The notes: generated by a model not told the origin, from the letters alone. DNA of 44,896 bases from an uncultured Acetatifactor sp. (GCA_910584375.1 CAJUAH010000027.1:8780-53675), one strand, 5' to 3'; counted from the first letter of the stretch, positions 35,227 through 44,259 are shown. A program made the numbers and translations.

Positions 35227-36625
35227 CCAAATATAACTGCACCCTGTTCTGAATCTTTGCCGCTGTCTGCTCTGCCGATAAAACGCCTTCCTTATACCCG
35301 CTGATCTCCTCCCCGATAATCTGACTGACAAACGACAAAACCGGCATACTCTTTCCGTCCGCAAGCGCCACGATCTCCCTGATCCTCTCCACGTCCTCCT
35401 CAGAGTTGGCATAAAAATCCGGTATACTTCCCTCTCCAAAATAGAGGGGCAACGGTTCTCCCGTATCCTCGTAGTACTGTTGCACCGTAGACCATTCCAG
35501 CATTTCCTCAAACGCAAGTCTGTTAAGCGGCAAACCGTGAATACTCGCATACGTTTTCGGCGGGATATCCGGATAAAGCGCGGTGTATTCTTCCAGCCAG
35601 TCCAAAGTCATGTAATACTCCAGAAAATCCCAGGCCCCCTCCGGGCACCGGCTGCCGGAACTTATGGCAAATGAATTGCTGAAAGATACTTTTACGCCTG
35701 TCCCCCGGTTACAGGGCCACCCCTTTACCACCCAATCATTCCCAAACAGCCAATTCATATACTGTATATCGGTTATATCCGAAATCCCACTCCGGGCAGC
35801 CAGATGGGTTCCTGCTGCCATACTTTCCCGCGTGACCTTTACCCAGCCGCTCTCATCCCTGCAAAACTCCAGAATATCATAAAATTCCTGATTACAGAAA
35901 TCTGCCGTTCCGGCATTCCAGTCTACAAAATCCCCTATGGCATGCAGAGTCAGCTCCTGGGCCGTATATATTCCAACGCCTCCCAGCGCATCGGCGTCCT
36001 TATCATTTGCGCGAAATATCTCCAACATATCCGCCACCGTCCAACCGTTCTCCGCCCCCAGTTTCCCACTGTCCCCGGCAATAAATCCAAGTTCAAAAGT
36101 GGCCGCCATCTCATAGAGGGCGTCTCCCGTCTGTGCGCAGTCCAAAATATTTGTTATATACTTCTCCCTGCTCTCCGGTGTGAGATATACATTCAGATCC
36201 GCCAGCACACCCGCATATCCCAATTCATCCACGATCAGATCCCCTGCCCAGATCAAATCCGGTCCTTTTGAAGTGGCCAGATCCAGTTTCAACCTCTCCT
36301 GCGCAGTATCATAATCTGGATACTCCTGTGTATAATCCACGATCTTGACACAGTATTTCCCGCTCCCCGCATTATAAGCCTCCACCGCGCGCGTCAGCTC
36401 CCACGGAGTCTCGCAGGCTCCCAATGTCAATGCGGTTTTCTCCTGCCCGTCCGGCCCCTGTCCGCTTTGCTCACGCTCAGTCTGGGTATCAATTTTTATG
36501 CCGCCGATCTCTGTCTCCACATCCCCGGTTCCCGAGACTTTATCGGCCTCTCCGCCTCCGCACCCAGTCAAGGCAATCGCAGCGCCTAATACAATCACAC
36601 TCCATCTCCTCTTCATCAGTCGCAT
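35213..36625 (-). CDS. Extracellular solute-binding lipoprotein
   Basis: A 470-residue lipoprotein of the ABC sugar-binding type. The signal peptide ends in the lipobox LTGC with Cys22, then a Gly/Asp/Glu-rich linker. The body has the usual features of family 1 solute-binding proteins (LTLGACETPWELTRAVEAYN; DLIWAGDLIVDELGYAGVLADL; SNSFAISSGSRCPEGAWDFLEYYM). No permease or ATPase genes are adjacent, so it may be a sensor partner for the neighbouring kinase rather than a transporter part. That is inference. It lies 170 bases downstream of the kinase gene on the same strand. ATG at 36625 is the first of two candidate starts, and its ribosome site is weak. Confidence 0.85.
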   Translation of the reverse strand: MRLMKRRWSVIVLGAAIALTGCGGGEADKVSGTGDVETEIGGIKIDTQTEREQSGQGPDGQEKTALTLGACETPWELTRAVEAYNAGSGKYCVKIVDYTQEYPDYDTAQERLKLDLATSKGPDLIWAGDLIVDELGYAGVLADLNVYLTPESREKYITNILDCAQTGDALYEMAATFELGFIAGDSGKLGAENGWTVADMLEIFRANDKDADALGGVGIYTAQELTLHAIGDFVDWNAGTADFCNQEFYDILEFCRDESGWVKVTRESMAAGTHLAARSGISDITDIQYMNWLFGNDWVVKGWPCNRGTGVKVSFSNSFAISSGSRCPEGAWDFLEYYMTLDWLEEYTALYPDIPPKTYASIHGLPLNRLAFEEMLEWSTVQQYYEDTGEPLPLYFGEGSIPDFYANSEEDVERIREIVALADGKSMPVLSFVSQIIGEEISGYKEGVLSAEQTAAKIQNRVQLYLDEQK

Positions 36626-36741
36626 ATTTTACCCGTCCTCTCCACAACAGTCGGCTTGCCTCCGTCCACTGTCTTTTTTTCACGATCTGCAACTGATATT
36701 AGCACAAATAATCTTATTGTGCCGTTTCTTGTATTAATTGG

Positions 36742-36758
36742 GTACTGTTTATGTACTG
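36742..36758. promoter_or_regulatory. Paired GTACTG repeats before the solute-binding gene
   Basis: GTACTG occurs at 36742-36747 and 36753-36758, one helical turn (11 bases) apart, in the 170-base gap between the kinase and solute-binding genes. Closely spaced direct repeats are how LytTR-type regulators recognise DNA, although this spacing is shorter than usual. It is a candidate only. Confidence 0.3.
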
Positions 36759-36795
36759 ATTGGACTTTTCCTCAAAATGGATCCTGCTGATGATC

Positions 36796-38070
36796 TTATT
36801 TTTCATCGTCTGAAATATATAAAACCAACATTACCCGAAATATATTCCCCTCTGGACAAACCTCCATAATACCGTCATATTTCTCCACAATTTTCCTTAC
36901 GTTCTCCAGGCCAATGCCATGGAACCCATTTGCTTTTTTTGTAGTAAGCAACCTTTTATGTTCCTTTTCCCTGTCAAAAACAATTTTTCCATCATAACTG
37001 TTTTCAACCTGAATCCTCAAAATACCCTGCTGCAATGCAATATCTATATCCAGTCTCTTCTCATCTGTCTGCCTTGCCGCCTCGATGCCGTTCTCCAACA
37101 GATTTCCAAGAATTATGTTGATATCAAAGGAGTGGCTTACAGACTTCGGAAGTCGCACATTTACATTTACAGTGCGCAGTTCTTCCTTTGCCCTGCGAAT
37201 CAGGTAATTCATCACACTGTCTATCTCAAGATTGCCGGAGGACACAATCTCATTGGGATTTGTTATAAATTCTTCCATATCGCCTATATATTCTTCGATC
37301 GCCCTGTTCTCTCCTCTTGCGGCCAATATCTTCAACTCGTTCATATGATGTTTCATGTCATGCCGCAGCGCTTTTACTTTTTCCTCTCCCCGCAGCATTA
37401 TCTCCAACTGATTTGCATAACCCTGTATCTCCTGTCGCAACGTTTCATTCTCATATTGATGAAAAAAAGTATCGGAAAGTACATTGTACAGATAATAGGT
37501 AAAAAAATTAACGATTATAAGCCCTGCGCTGATTATTACAAGCCCTGTCACGGTGCAGCTCTTCGTATAAATCATCATACAAAGCATCCCAATACTGCAC
37601 AGTGGCACCAAGCCTAACGCTATATTTTTAACCCCTTTCATTTTCCGCCGGGAATCCACAATTTTTTCCGTGAGCAGCTCACACACCAATATCAGAAATA
37701 CGTCGATTACCTCATAAATCTGATCAAATCCCTCACCGTCCTTATATTTAATAAACGGCAGAACAGAAATCATACTGCATCCCATGTTTATCATATATAC
37801 AGAACAGGTCACAAATAAAATCATCTTGATAGATCTTGTGTATGTCAGAACAATAAGCCCAATCCCCGCCAGATTACAGGCAATATTGACCCATACTCTA
37901 TGAAAAATCAGATACGCCGCCGTATTAACTATGAAAAATCCCCCATATGCCAACATATGCCGCATCCGGCTGCCGTCTTTTTCCTCATATGACAAAAATA
38001 TGCGGATAAATCTGCTGATCAAATAAACTCTAAACAAATTTGTTGTAACACAAATAATAAAGTCCGTCAT
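36796..38070 (-). CDS. GHKL-type sensor histidine kinase (AgrC/VirS-like)
   Basis: A 424-residue membrane kinase. Residues 1-195 hold about six hydrophobic helices (for example NIACNLAGIGLIVLTYT, GLVIISAGLIIVNFFTYYL) typical of AgrC-like peptide sensors. H237 in LRHDMKHHMNE is the likely phosphorylation site. The GHKL ATPase domain shows N323/N327 in LGNLLENGIEAA and GFHGIGLENV. It starts 2 bases after the response-regulator stop, using a GAGGGG ribosome site within that gene's end. No autoinducer peptide gene is seen nearby. The signal is unknown. Confidence 0.9.
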   Translation of the reverse strand: MTDFIICVTTNLFRVYLISRFIRIFLSYEEKDGSRMRHMLAYGGFFIVNTAAYLIFHRVWVNIACNLAGIGLIVLTYTRSIKMILFVTCSVYMINMGCSMISVLPFIKYKDGEGFDQIYEVIDVFLILVCELLTEKIVDSRRKMKGVKNIALGLVPLCSIGMLCMMIYTKSCTVTGLVIISAGLIIVNFFTYYLYNVLSDTFFHQYENETLRQEIQGYANQLEIMLRGEEKVKALRHDMKHHMNELKILAARGENRAIEEYIGDMEEFITNPNEIVSSGNLEIDSVMNYLIRRAKEELRTVNVNVRLPKSVSHSFDINIILGNLLENGIEAARQTDEKRLDIDIALQQGILRIQVENSYDGKIVFDREKEHKRLLTTKKANGFHGIGLENVRKIVEKYDGIMEVCPEGNIFRVMLVLYISDDEK

Positions 38071-38072
38071 CT

Positions 38073-38777
38073 TTATCCCCTCAGCAGTCTTTCCCTCACT
38101 TGTTTTCGATATGCTTTGCTGATCGGCAGTACCGCGTGATTATCCATCTCCACTGTCTCATATGTATACCGCGCTACATGCGTCCTGTTTATCACATATG
38201 ACCGATGGACGGTAAAATACTCCCTGGGCAACTTTTTCTCCAGCTCTCTTATCGCTCCGTAAAATTCTTTTTCCGCATCCGTCGCCACTATTTTAATTTT
38301 ACGCCCCGCGCTCTCAAAATAAATAATATCACCGTATGAGATATAATAGTAGTCCCTGCCGTTTTGAATCGCAAAGCATTCCTCATTTTTTCCCAGCAGT
38401 TTGACGGCCAGTTCAAGGGCGTCCTCGATCTGCTGCACGGAAATAGGTTTAACCAGAAAATCCATGGGCTGCGTCTTGAACAGTTTCTGCGCGTAAGAAG
38501 GTTCCCCCGATATGTAAATGATCTGCATCCCTCTGTTCTCCAGTTTGTTTCTGATAAAGTCGCCCACCTCCATTCCTGTCAGCCTTATCAGCTCTATATC
38601 CAGAAACAAAATATCCAGATGGCCGCCCTGCTCAAGATACCTGCACAATTCTTCCCCTGTGTACCATACCCCGACATCCATTTTGTGTTTGCTCTTTTGG
38701 GCATACCGCAGCACCATTTCCTCCAGCGATGCGCAAATATTTTTGCCGTCGTCACATATTCCCACATTGTATTGCAT
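38073..38777 (-). CDS. LytTR-family response regulator (AgrA-like)
   Basis: A 234-residue transcription regulator. The N-terminal receiver has the acidic pair D9-D10 (GICDDGK), phospho-acceptor D60 (ILFLDIELIRLTGMEV) and K in DFLVKPI. Residues about 130-234 are a LytTR DNA-binding domain (GDIIYFESAGRKIKI, YFTVHRSYVINRTHV, LPISKAYRKQVRERL). The ATG at 38777 overlaps the stop of the primase-helicase gene as TGATG, so translation of the two is coupled. The kinase follows after 2 bases. The coupling suggests the helicase and this sensory pair are expressed together. Confidence 0.92.
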   Translation of the reverse strand: MQYNVGICDDGKNICASLEEMVLRYAQKSKHKMDVGVWYTGEELCRYLEQGGHLDILFLDIELIRLTGMEVGDFIRNKLENRGMQIIYISGEPSYAQKLFKTQPMDFLVKPISVQQIEDALELAVKLLGKNEECFAIQNGRDYYYISYGDIIYFESAGRKIKIVATDAEKEFYGAIRELEKKLPREYFTVHRSYVINRTHVARYTYETVEMDNHAVLPISKAYRKQVRERLLRG

Positions 38778-41659
38778 CAAAGATTTCTCCCTTTCCCCAA
38801 TGCCATTTCCAACAATTCCGCCGCAATATCGGCAGACTTAATTCTCATTAAATTATCCCAGGCGTCCTCTCTGCCAAGCAGGTTCATCCCGCCGTGCCAC
38901 ATCTCCCGAAGGATCCATTGGCCAAACTCCTGACTTTCAAATGCTTTATTCTGTGGGTCTATGGTAATGACCGTTACTGCCACTCCCTGCTCCTGTCTCG
39001 GCTTTACAAGCTCCATAAAACGCTCCACCTTATCCTGCGTAAGCTCCGGACTGGACAAGATAATTTTCTTTCCCGCCTCCACAATATCCCTTTCAAACAC
39101 ATCCGTATAATTTCCGGAATCGTAAATTGCATGAACCGTTTGTTTTGAACTGACACTATCTGAAAGCAGACGAAATCCCGTCCGTTTATAAGTACGCAGT
39201 CTCTTCGCATACATATTGTCAAACCATTGAATATGCGAATCTATATAGTCATACACAATCACTTCTGTTTTTCCCTCATAATCCCGGTTCATTCTTCCAA
39301 GATACTGCTCCAGCCTACCGCCAAAGGACACCGGGGCGGCCAGCATCAGCGTGTCCAGTCGAGGATAGTCAAACCCCTCCCCTATTTTCTGTCCTGTTGC
39401 CACCAAAATTAAGCTGTGCGCCTTTGTTACTTCCTTTAATTTTTTTCGTATATCCGCATTTTCTTTATCACTGTTGTCGCCATATAAGAGAAACACATGA
39501 TCCGCGTCTTTCCGCAAACGGTCATACAGATATTTTGCCTGCTCCTTGTATCTGGTCAATATCACCGGCGTCCTGCCCGCTTTCACACAGGCTCTCGTAT
39601 CCTCGAGAATCATATTATTTCTGGCCGGATTCCTGCTGATCAAGGAATAGGCGACGTTTATATCCCTTTTGTTTTCCTCCGTTCCAACCATTCTTGTATA
39701 CCGTGGATATACATAGTGCCCGATTCCCTGTTCCTCCGCCCTTTCTTTTGCGGTGTAACTGTGTCTGACCGGCCCTAACAGCATATAAACGATTTTCTCC
39801 AAATCGTCCCCTCTTTTCGGCGTTGCCGAAACGCCGTAAACATACCTGGCATTCACCTTCTGCATGACCTGAACGGATGTGAGAGAACCGCCGTGGTGGC
39901 ACTCGTCCATCAAAACCATACCATACGAATTTATTGTTTCCTGAAATTTCCCCTTGCTGTAGAGAGAGCCCACCATAGCCACATCGATAATACCGGTCAT
40001 AGTGTTCTTACTGCCGTGCAAAATGCCTATCACACTGTCTCTCCGCTTTTTCCTGCCACTTTTGGTCTCGTACATCGGCGGTTCCTCATCTACCACCAGA
40101 AACCTGTTCAGTTCATCTACCCATTGTTCCAGCAGCTCCTTACTATGCACCAATATAAGTGTACTCACCTTTCTCTCTGCGATCAGATAACTGCAAACTA
40201 CCGTTTTACCAAACGCAGTAGCCGCGCTGAGAACACCGTTTTCAAAAGAAAGCAGGCGCTGCGCCGCCAAATCCTGCTGCATTTTCAGCGTGCCTTGAAA
40301 CGAGACCCGTATGGGCCTGCCCTTTTGCCTGTGATCCTCGATTTCACAGTCTATGCCCGCTGTCTTACAGAGCGCAACCAGATTGTCCGAAAGACCTCTG
40401 GGAATACAGATATACCCCTCCGTATCCCTTCCCATATATACTGCGCTGAAATTATTATAATTGGAATATCCAAGACTTTTATTTTTATAAAATATGGGAT
40501 TGTCAAAAGCCGCCATACTTCTGATCTGGTTTTGCAGACGCGGCATTAGATTTAATGTGTCGATATAGATACCATCCCCGAGAACAATGTGCATTTTTCC
40601 CACCACATCCGACGGGGCAAAACCCACTTCCTTCTTCCACGGTTTCGGGCGATTCTGAGGAACTGTTAAATCCAATATTCCATTCTTTTCGGCAAGATCT
40701 TCCTGCCATTTAACCATAAGACTTTCTATATCTTCTACTGAGAGCTTTGGCGTATGGTTCAGCAAAATATCCCATTGATCAGGATACGCATTCCAATTTT
40801 TATCTACAAAAGCACTGTTTCCATCTTTCAGCGCCCGCCCCTGCAACGGCAGCGCGACCAGATTCCCTATTCTGTTTGCAGCATCCTGAGACGGATACAT
40901 TCGGTCATAGTAATGGAAGGATTTCAGGTTTATCAATGTGGAACCCTTATCCAGCAAAAGAAAGCCAAAATTTCTTGCGAGAGACGCCGACACCGGCCGC
41001 TTGAAGAATATCCAGACATGCGCCCCTCTTCCGGATCTCGACCTCTCCACCAATGGCGTTATCCCGCTTCTTTCGCAGATCAGCCTTAAGGCGTCCACCT
41101 CTTCATGCCATGCATCGTCATCGTTGGCAAAATCCGTCTTTTCGGCGCCTTTCTCGTGATTATCAAAATCAAAGACAATAAACCGGCATGTACCGTCCGG
41201 AAACAGCGGATAAATACCCAGTACATCCGCGCCATCTTCCCTGTATCCAAGAAGATGTTCCATGATTTTTTTCGGTTCAAGCTTAGTCCATGCCCGGTGC
41301 TCGCAGTTCTCACAATTCACCTTTTCCCCACGCTGCTTTGGGCACTTCCGCTCGTTCCACCTGTTGTCGCATTGCGGAAAATACCCTCCCTTTGCGCCCC
41401 GTTTGGCATATACATCCGTTCTTCCCCAAAACATCGCAAAATACTGCTTTGCCAAATCTTCCGTGATGTATTTGCTTACAATGCGCCCTCCCTGATCCGG
41501 GTCATACTCCTCCCTGCTTTCGATTCCCCCATCAAATACATGGAGCGGCTCATAAGCAATGTTTGCCTTATCCAACTGCGTTTTCAGTCTTCTGTTTTCT
41601 TCTTGGAGGCTCCTCACCAGTTTTCGGAGGGAATCCAGGTTGTATGCTTCTATATTCAT
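38777..41659 (-). CDS. TOTE-type primase-helicase with degenerate PLD nuclease tail
   Basis: A 960-residue multidomain protein of the kind found in TOTE conflict (defence-like) systems. A short coiled coil (residues 8-32) is followed by an archaeo-eukaryotic primase domain with zinc-type Cys (C97, C106, C116, C119), the metal-binding FDFDNH (163-168) and RSRSGRGAHVW (206-216). Then comes a superfamily 2 helicase: FGKT Walker A (483-486), DECHH (585-589), SATP (611-614) and QYLGRMNR (785-792). The end (about 850-955) resembles a phospholipase D-type nuclease (IILSSPELTQ...GGMNLLGREDAWDNLMRI), but the HxK segment expected between these pieces is missing near residues 905-922. It probably unwinds and/or primes DNA in mobile-element conflict. 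It is translationally coupled to the LytTR gene. Confidence 0.85.
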   Translation of the reverse strand: MNIEAYNLDSLRKLVRSLQEENRRLKTQLDKANIAYEPLHVFDGGIESREEYDPDQGGRIVSKYITEDLAKQYFAMFWGRTDVYAKRGAKGGYFPQCDNRWNERKCPKQRGEKVNCENCEHRAWTKLEPKKIMEHLLGYREDGADVLGIYPLFPDGTCRFIVFDFDNHEKGAEKTDFANDDDAWHEEVDALRLICERSGITPLVERSRSGRGAHVWIFFKRPVSASLARNFGFLLLDKGSTLINLKSFHYYDRMYPSQDAANRIGNLVALPLQGRALKDGNSAFVDKNWNAYPDQWDILLNHTPKLSVEDIESLMVKWQEDLAEKNGILDLTVPQNRPKPWKKEVGFAPSDVVGKMHIVLGDGIYIDTLNLMPRLQNQIRSMAAFDNPIFYKNKSLGYSNYNNFSAVYMGRDTEGYICIPRGLSDNLVALCKTAGIDCEIEDHRQKGRPIRVSFQGTLKMQQDLAAQRLLSFENGVLSAATAFGKTVVCSYLIAERKVSTLILVHSKELLEQWVDELNRFLVVDEEPPMYETKSGRKKRRDSVIGILHGSKNTMTGIIDVAMVGSLYSKGKFQETINSYGMVLMDECHHGGSLTSVQVMQKVNARYVYGVSATPKRGDDLEKIVYMLLGPVRHSYTAKERAEEQGIGHYVYPRYTRMVGTEENKRDINVAYSLISRNPARNNMILEDTRACVKAGRTPVILTRYKEQAKYLYDRLRKDADHVFLLYGDNSDKENADIRKKLKEVTKAHSLILVATGQKIGEGFDYPRLDTLMLAAPVSFGGRLEQYLGRMNRDYEGKTEVIVYDYIDSHIQWFDNMYAKRLRTYKRTGFRLLSDSVSSKQTVHAIYDSGNYTDVFERDIVEAGKKIILSSPELTQDKVERFMELVKPRQEQGVAVTVITIDPQNKAFESQEFGQWILREMWHGGMNLLGREDAWDNLMRIKSADIAAELLEMALGKGRNL

Positions 41660-41695
41660 TGTAGATTTCCTATTTTAATTTAAAGATATTTCACC

Positions 41696-41723
41696 ATTAT
41701 ACTGTTTTCTATAGGGTCCTATA
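41696..41723 (-). promoter_or_regulatory. Candidate promoter and palindromic operator of the primase-helicase gene
   Basis: On the minus strand a perfect TATAAT (41696-41701) lies about 40 bases upstream of the start codon. A 6-2-6 palindrome, TATAGG-GT-CCTATA (41710-41723), occupies the spacer and -35 position, where no good -35 box is present. That suggests control by a DNA-binding protein. The overlapping TTTTCTATAG (41705-41714) recurs upstream of the xre gene. Confidence 0.45.
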
Positions 41724-41730
41724 TTCTTAA

Positions 41731-42288
41731 TCAGAAAATTCCAAAATGCAGCTCCAACGCATCCATATACTCTCTACATCCATTTTTTATCGGACAAGCA
41801 AGGAGCAAACTCTTTCCTGTTACTTTACTAACACCAATATGTATATCCCAATCCTTTAAAATATTCATTCCAATCAAAATATTTCCTTTTCGATCATAAT
41901 TCAGGCATATCTTATCAGATGGTATTTTTACTCCGCCTATCATGAAATCAGATATCCCGTGCTCAAATTTCATCGCTGGGCACTCCATTTTCTCCTCATC
42001 TGTGACCGGAATTTCGTGCCTTAATCCGCCAGATTCAATTCCGTAACTCAAAAAATATGGTATACCCTTCGCAACATCTGTCCTTTTCAGGGTTTTACAC
42101 AGTGCGTCAGAAACTTTCAGCCTTTTGAGCGGAATAGTACTGATCGAACAACCCGTATCAATTTTCACTTCGATGTCATAAAAAGGCGCTTTAAAATTAT
42201 CCAGGCAAAAACTTGCTTCTGTACTGAAGGAACCTCCTATCCCACAAGTCGTAGGCTGCATTTCAATCTCTATATATTTACTCGTCAT
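41731..42288 (-). CDS. Retropepsin-like aspartic protease
   Basis: A 185-residue protein with a single aspartic-protease half: the catalytic motif is D44-T-G-C-S in VKIDTGCSISTIPL, and the second signature is ILIGMNILKDWDIHIG, as in retroviral-type proteases that work as dimers. No membrane segment or signal peptide is seen, so it acts in the cytoplasm. The ATG at 42288 overlaps the stop of the 85-residue gene, indicating coupled translation; the frame is open 11 codons further. The target is unknown. It lies 71 bases upstream of the primase-helicase gene on the same strand. Confidence 0.8.
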   Translation of the reverse strand: MTSKYIEIEMQPTTCGIGGSFSTEASFCLDNFKAPFYDIEVKIDTGCSISTIPLKRLKVSDALCKTLKRTDVAKGIPYFLSYGIESGGLRHEIPVTDEEKMECPAMKFEHGISDFMIGGVKIPSDKICLNYDRKGNILIGMNILKDWDIHIGVSKVTGKSLLLACPIKNGCREYMDALELHFGIF

Positions 42289-42535
42289 ATACAGCCATAT
42301 CCTCCAATTCCTCTTTATCATTATAAATAGGCGTTATCGGTTTCGACTGCATAAACCAACTATCATATTCCTGATTTTGTACATCCCCACAAAACACAAG
42401 CTTTCCCGTCTTACTCTCGGTGTCATCAAACAACAGTATCATATACTTATTATATATTTCGCTGAGCTGTTCAGCCTTTGCCATCATGCCAATATATATA
42501 TCATTCAACGCATATTTTTTTTCAGACTTGACCAT
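42278..42535 (-). CDS. Small acidic protein coupled to the retropepsin gene
   Basis: An 85-residue soluble protein that I do not recognise. It has a helical start (EKKYALNDIYIGMMAKAEQLSEIYNKY), then a strand-rich middle (MILLFDDTESKTGKLVFCGD) and an acidic end. The ribosome site GAAAGGAG is good. Its stop overlaps the retropepsin start by 11 bases, which suggests that the two proteins are made together, for example as protease and partner or substrate. The upstream DNA is occupied by the IS110 element, which may have displaced the native promoter. Confidence 0.65.
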   Translation of the reverse strand: MVKSEKKYALNDIYIGMMAKAEQLSEIYNKYMILLFDDTESKTGKLVFCGDVQNQEYDSWFMQSKPITPIYNDKEELEDMAVYDE

Positions 42536-42579
42536 TCTTCCCTGCTCCTTTCTACTACAATATATTTATGGTTAATATC

Positions 42580-42790
42580 CCTTACAGCCAGTAAGGAATT
42601 ACCCATCTTGTTGCTTAGCTGTTAGAACGTATGGAGCAATGGTTTATCGGCTTCCTTTCTTGGACTTCGCGTCCGTAACACAGACTGATAACCGGCTCCT
42701 CATTCGCAGCATTCGTTTTATGCAGGTTGAACTGCCACCCGGTACGTTCGTGTCACACCACAGTAGATTGAATAGGCAATGAGTAAAACC
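42580..42790 (+). ncRNA. Probable bridge RNA region of the IS110 element
   Basis: The non-coding left part of the element contains several hairpins: CCTTAC/GTAAGG (42580-42596), GGAC-TTCGC-GTCC (about 42660-42672), and CGGCTTCC...ACCGGC. IS110 elements of the IS621 type encode here a bridge RNA whose two loops pair with target and donor DNA. Position and structure fit. I could not match the loops to the ends by eye, so boundaries and folding are tentative. Confidence 0.45.
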
Positions 42791-42831
42791 AGTCCTGATC
42801 CATTGCAATAATCTTAAGGAGTGACAAATTT

Positions 42832-44011
42832 ATGAACATGAACGCAGTAGGCATTGATGTTTCCAAAGGTAAAAGCATGGTGGCTGTCCTTCGCCCTTAT
42901 GGTGAAATTGCTTCCAAACCATTTGAAGTACGGCACACATCCAGCGGTATCCGCTCCCTGATCGAGTATATTAAATCCATTGATGGAGAATCCCGTATTG
43001 TCATGGAGCATACAGGACGTTATTATGAACCACTTGCGCATGAGCTCTCACGGGCAGACCTTTTTGTGAGTGCCGTAAATCCAAAACTCATTAAGGATTT
43101 CGGCGATAATTCCCTCCGGAAAGTCAAGTCTGACAAAGCGGATTCTGTAAAAATCGCCCGCTATGCCCTTGACAGCTGGACGGAATTGAAACACTATAGC
43201 CTCATGGATGAGATCCGTAATCAGTTAAAGACCCTGAACCGCCAGTTTGATTTTTACATGAAACACAAAACTGCCATGAAGAACAACCTCATCGGCATCC
43301 TTGACCAGACTTTCCCGGGTGCAAATGCTTTCTTTGACAGCCCTGCCCGTGAAGACGGCAGCCAAAAGTGGGTCGATTTTATAGCCGCCTACTGGCATGT
43401 GGATTGTGTTCGTAAACTGTCCCTAAACGCATTTACTGACCATTATCAGAAATGGTGCAGCCGTAAGAAGTACAACTTCAGCAAAACAAAGGCTGAAGAA
43501 ATATACGAAACATCCAGGGAGCTTGTTTCCGTACTTCCCAAAGATGACCTGACCAAACTGATCATCAAACAGGCCGTGGAACAATTAAATACTGTTTCCC
43601 AGGCTGCCGGAATATCCTGTAGTAATGGCTATGAAGGGGGTTGGTAAATCCCTCGGTCCCCAGCTCATGGCCGAGATCGGGGATGTCTCCCGCTTTACCC
43701 ATAAGGGAGCCATCACAGCCTTTGCCGGCGTTGACCCCGGGGTAAATGAATCAGGCTCTTATGAACAGAAAAGTGTTCCGGCTTCCAAAAGAGGTTCCGG
43801 CACCCTCCGTAAGACTTTATTTCAAGTCATGGACGTTCTGATCAAGACCAAGCCGCAGGATGACCCTGTCTATTTGTTTATGGATAAGAAACGCGCCCAG
43901 GGAAAGCCTTACTATGTCTATATGACAGCCGGTGCCAATAAGTTTTTACGCATCTACTATGGAAGAGTGAAAGAATATCTGGCATCACTTCCAAAATCAG
44001 AGCAGCTTTGA
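42832..44011 (+). pseudogene. IS110-family transposase, frameshifted by an internal deletion
   Basis: The first 263 or so codons, from ATG 42832, give the RuvC-like DEDD half (GIDVSKGKSMVAVL, MEHTGRYYEPLAHEL, KVKSDKADSVKIARYALDSW). The second half is in another frame (to 44011) and holds the transposase_20/serine part (MAMKGVGKSLGPQLMAEIGD, VPASKRGSGTLRKTLF). The break lies near 43603: the first frame reads NTVSQAAGISC and stops at 43645-43647, while the second frame reads LPEYPVVMAMKG. The coiled segment that normally separates these halves is missing, so about 20-25 codons were lost out of frame. No functional transposase is expected. The ribosome site AAGGAG is intact. Confidence 0.9.
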
Positions 44012-44259
44012 CATACATTCTTACCAGACCGGCACAATGTGGTGGTCTAATTTTGATACCTAATTTTCAACCTGTATAAAATTTTCAATATTCTCTAATT
44101 TAGCCTTGACTTTTTATTTGCAGGCTGTATATAAGCTTTCTATTTCGTTATATCTGCTATCCAAACTATATTATATCCTCTTTTAAGGAGTATACCATAA
44201 GGCAGACAAAAATAAAATCTTTTTCGCCACATTATGCTCCTTAATCATATTATTTTGTC
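44012..44259. other. AT-rich stretch without recognisable genes
   Basis: After the transposase remnant come the presumed right end of the IS110 element (to about 44090) and then AT-rich DNA. I find no coding potential, RNA gene or clear promoter here. Confidence 0.6.

Larger units (their letters stand above)
42560..44090 (+). mobile_element. IS110-family insertion sequence (inactive copy)
   Basis: A transposase gene of the IS110 type (DEDD plus serine recombinase) is preceded by about 270 bases of non-coding, hairpin-rich DNA and followed by a short tail. IS110 elements lack terminal inverted repeats, so the ends given are approximate. It inserted next to the 5' end of the 85-residue gene. 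Its transposase is broken. Confidence 0.8.

Noticed and set aside
34897..35550. A 217-codon minus-strand frame
   Set aside because: Its first half is a shadow inside the solute-binding gene; only the part from ATG 35226 looks real and is reported as a small, probably frameshifted gene.
36626..36795. A full promoter for the solute-binding gene
   Set aside because: Possible boxes exist but none combines a good -35, a 17-base spacer and a good -10, so I list only the GTACTG repeats.
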